This document shows, piece by piece, positions 61,074-64,000 of a stretch of 64,000 bases of DNA. This DNA comes from [Phialemoniopsis] sp. UDSM-2020 (Eukaryota > Ascomycota > Sordariomycetes > Thyridiales > Thyridiaceae). The notes beneath the pieces are model-generated. The model saw nothing but the letters and a program-made list of their open reading frames with translations, did not search any database and was not told the DNA's origin. The DNA is taken from assembly GCA_018873225.1 (NCBI GenBank), contig JAEILZ010000002.1, positions 1,612,001 to 1,676,000 on the forward strand, written 5' to 3'. The translations under genes and the position numbers were made by a program. Within the stretch, counting starts at the first letter, position 1; each line of letters opens with the position of its first letter.

Positions 61074-62830
61074 CTATATACACCTTCTACTTTCCATCTC
61101 CTTTCCAATCTCTTCAATGCCACATACCAAACCGTCTAGCGTGCCCTTGAGTGTCTGCCAGTTCACCACGACGCGGAAGAAGCTGCCCCTGTCTCCGGGT
61201 GAGAAGTCCACCATGAAACCCCTCGTGATGAGCTTGTGCACAATGTCTCGTGTCCTCGACGTGTTCTCGTCGTCGCTGTCGGACAGCTTACCGCCAGGCG
61301 CATAGTAGAAGCAGACCTGAAGACAAGGAGGTGGGTTTGTTGATACAAGGACAAAGTTGTCTTTGCTTTGAACGAGAGTTGCCAGGTACGCTGCCATATC
61401 AAATGCGTGGTCGATCTGCCGCTCGAAGCCGGCGGCGCCGTGGAATATCCACGAGAGGGCGAGTTTGAGGCTATCGCCTTTGCGGCCGCACTGCAGAGTG
61501 AGATCTGCCAGATCCCAGACCTCGTCCGACTCGGCGTCTCCGTTGTGGAAAAGGTATCCGGCCGGCAGTGTGTTGGCCCGGTGGAAGATGCTCATGTCGC
61601 GACCGAGCAGGAAGGAGCAGCTCACTGGCACGTTCATCATCTTGTGCGGGTTCATGGTGATGGTATCGGCCAGGTGGGAGCCACGTAGCTTGTGGCGCTG
61701 TTGTGCCGAGAAGATGGCTGGGCCGCCCCAGCTGCCGTCGATGTGCATCCACAGGTTGAACTCCTTGCAGATGGCAGAGATCTCCTCGAAGGGGTCGAAG
61801 GAGCCCATAACGGTGGTGCCAGCGGTGGCGTTTACGTAGAGCGGCGTCTTGCCCTCGGCCTTGGCTTTGAGCACGAGCTCGCGCAGCTTGGCCGGGATCA
61901 TACGGCCCTCGGAGTCGACAGGCACAGGCCAGGCATTAGAGGAGCCAATACCGCACACCTGGGCGGCCTTCTTGACCGAGTAGTGGCCGTGAGCGCTAGT
62001 GAAGAGGATGAATTGGTGTGGCGCGTTGCCCTCGGCCTTGGACTCTGGGTAGAGAGTGTTGCGGGCGATGACGATAGAGGTCAGGTTGGAGGCACTACCT
62101 CCTGACATGGTGAGTCCTCCCGCCCTAGGCCCATCGAAGCCGAAGCGCCTTGCTAGGGCACGGCCCGAGGCCTTCTCAATCACCGTGAGTGCAGGTGAAA
62201 CTTGGAATACATGCAGCTATAGTTCTGTATTAGTACCAAACATTCGGTTCGACACAGGCTCTATGCCGGCACTCACATTCGTATTCAGTATGGACAACAA
62301 CAGCTCTGAAGCAACACCGACCTGCAGACGGTCAGTTATGTGGTCACTTCTGCCAGGTCCTGGGGGACTTACAGCGTTGGTACTCGCATACAACTTGTCC
62401 ATGAAGCCCTGATCCCAAGTATTCACGCTGTAACGGAGAACTTGTTGCATCACTTGGAGCAGGCCATCTTTACCACTGCCTTCCCCCTCGGGAAGAGAAA
62501 ATTTCATGGATTGCACAAGCTCCTGGGGGGTCTTGACTTCCACCAAGCTCGTCCTTACCGGCTCGTGGCCGTCGGTACTGTTCGTGCCATTGGCGGCCGG
62601 CGAACCCCCTTGGCTCTTGGTTGCGGCGGCCTGGTCAGCTGCGTCAATGAAAGGAATAGCTAAGCTCTTGACGGCATCGATGAGCTGTGATCAATCGTTT
62701 AGCAGTCCGTCCTATCGTTTCATTACATGGAAACAATAAGGATGCATCTCACATCTGAAACTTCTTGAGCCCTGTTGAGGCTGTCGGGAGATGCCGTCGA
62801 GGCCCCATTGGTGCCATTACTTTGTGTCAT
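61074..62830 (-). CDS. Group II PLP-dependent amino-acid decarboxylase (glutamate/cysteine-sulfinate decarboxylase-like)
   Basis: Four exons: 62753-62830, 62373-62684, 62277-62321 and 61074-62216; 525 residues. Every intron falls between codons, and all four exons start or end with consensus sites. The enzyme uses pyridoxal phosphate to remove the alpha-carboxyl group of an amino acid. The PLP lysine is K337 in TMNPHKMMN, the ring-stacking histidine is H221 in TSAHGHYS, and the nitrogen-pairing aspartate is D305 in HIDGSWGG. The segment LTMSGGSASNL fixes the phosphate. Length and motifs fit the GAD/CSAD group rather than the aromatic decarboxylases. The true substrate (glutamate, aspartate or cysteine sulfinate) cannot be told from sequence alone. 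No signal for organelles is evident. Confidence 0.92.
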
Positions 62831-64000
62831 CGTGTTACAGCGGGTGGTGGTGGTGGAGGATGTTGTGTTACCCCTCCCAATTCAGCAATGACAGCTACTT
62901 TAGAGCACTGATCAAACTTTAAAACAAAAAAGATGGTGAGACTGGAGCCTACACCCCTGGAAATATCTGCACGATGTATCGCACAATTCAAGACGGACGG
63001 GTGGGTGGTCCTTGTTGTCAATCCTTTGAGCGATTATGACATTGAAAAAATTGTTCAGAACGGAAGACGCAATTCTGCAATGACGCTGAGTAATTCTTAG
63101 CCGAGGGCAGAAAAGGCACCAAAATCCAGTAAGAGAGTCGCTGCACGAGTCGCTGCCGGCACCGGGACGCTAAAGAGGTGGTTCTGTAAAGTACGGGGTA
63201 TAACACAGACTGGAGGTAAGTAGTGAACAGGTAGGTACATGTGCCCAATTGACTCTTCACAAAGGGCCGGCCCTCCCGTTTAGGCAGACCGACCAGACAC
63301 CGATGAATCCCGATCAGGGATCAGTGCGCACTCGGCCGGCAGTGGGCTGGTTTGCTTTCGGGGCGGCTGCAGTACCGGCCCGCCAATTGGGATTCTTCAG
63401 CAGACCAACTGCCGTCCATGCCGCATGCACTAGACTTGTAGAGATTCAGGGCTCGAGGAATTTTGCAATCCGCTACCAAAAGCACCTCAACTTAAAGTAC
63501 TTAAGTAGGCTGTGCAAGCAAGAATGACGAACAACAATTGTCACTAGTTTGTATCGTTGCATGCGCGAAGACTATACGAAACAAGTCAAGCGGCCAATCG
63601 CATTCGCAAAACGACGGCATCTTCCGCGATCCTGTTCGTGGAATGAGAACTGCTCAGACAAAGCAGGTAGCCTGCATTGAGTCCAAACGCGTCCAGGCCG
63701 GCATATGGACGATCCGTGTTTGCACTAGATAAACATGATCCCCAGTGTTTCGAAACGCTCATTGCCTCCGATGGTCTTATGACGATGCGTTATGACTCTC
63801 GCAGGTCTCACGAGCATGAACCTTGCTGGTGCGATTAGCTGCACTCATGAGTTCCTCTTTGATAACCATAGGGCTTACGGCGCAGGGCTAACGTGCATGT
63901 GGGAGAATGGCCGAGAGCGGACAAGATCTCCCTCCGGATTGACATAGACTGTCTCCTGCGATCGGGGGCAGGTTTGCGATGGTGGACATTGCCGTTTCTG
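62831..64000. other. Intergenic region at the window end
   Basis: About 1.2 kb with the decarboxylase promoter. The open frames after 63,249 are short and show no family features. No gene is supported before the window ends. Confidence 0.5.

Overview
The window looks like nuclear chromosomal DNA of a filamentous ascomycete (Pezizomycotina, most likely Sordariomycetes). The reasons are: genes with short spliceosomal introns (about 44-220 bp, mostly GTAAGT-like donors and CTAAC-like branch points); a mix of families typical of these fungi (fungal Grainyhead/CP2 factor, Exo1, Vps74, MAM33, Tma16, SURF6/Rrp14, Nop9, questin-oxidase-like protein, CYP59-like P450, serine/threonine-rich GPI-type wall protein); and a fungal-style THI4 gene with a TPP riboswitch in its leader. 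There are no operons. I rebuilt exon structures by hand from splice signals and reading-frame continuity, so they are predictions. The genus cannot be named from the sequence alone.

Layout. 1-2.96 kb: long leader/promoter DNA with pyrimidine-rich tracts. 2.96-5.74 kb (+): Grainyhead-like transcription factor. 5.74-14.2 kb: a long stretch with no convincing gene, holding one copy of a small inverted-repeat element (12.5 kb). 14.2-24.7 kb: a dense housekeeping block, namely MAM33/p32 (-), Tma16 (-), Exo1 (+), SURF6/Rrp14 (+) and Vps74/GOLPH3 (-). 25.9-27.3 kb: a questin-oxidase-like protein (-). 29.7-33.7 kb (+): a large secreted, Ser/Thr-rich, probably GPI-anchored protein. 34.2-35.95 kb (+): THI4 with TATA box, upstream ORF and TPP riboswitch. 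38.4-46.3 kb: a four-TM protein (+), an HNH protein (-), a haloacid-dehalogenase-like hydrolase (+) and a DJ-1/PfpI protein (-) that meet tail to tail, a second copy of the inverted-repeat element (43.5 kb), and a membrane-anchored alpha/beta hydrolase (+). 46.8-50.1 kb (-): a P450 and an HSL-type esterase side by side. 50.1-56.2 kb: another long gene-poor stretch. 56.2-62.8 kb: a conserved fungal protein of unknown function with a Gln-rich tract (+), Nop9 (-) and a group II PLP-dependent decarboxylase (-). The last 1.2 kb shows no gene.

How they fit together. Three genes belong to ribosome assembly (tma16, rrp14/SURF6, nop9), but they are scattered and not co-directed. The thiamine gene is the one locus where regulation can be read directly: aptamer, candidate alternative donors, an upstream ORF and the acceptor are all visible within about 500 bp. 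The P450 and esterase could act in one small-molecule pathway, but no backbone synthase is present in the window. The most unusual items are the riboswitch/upstream-ORF arrangement, a two-copy MITE-like family with target-site duplications, and the domain combination of the secreted 1,220-residue protein.
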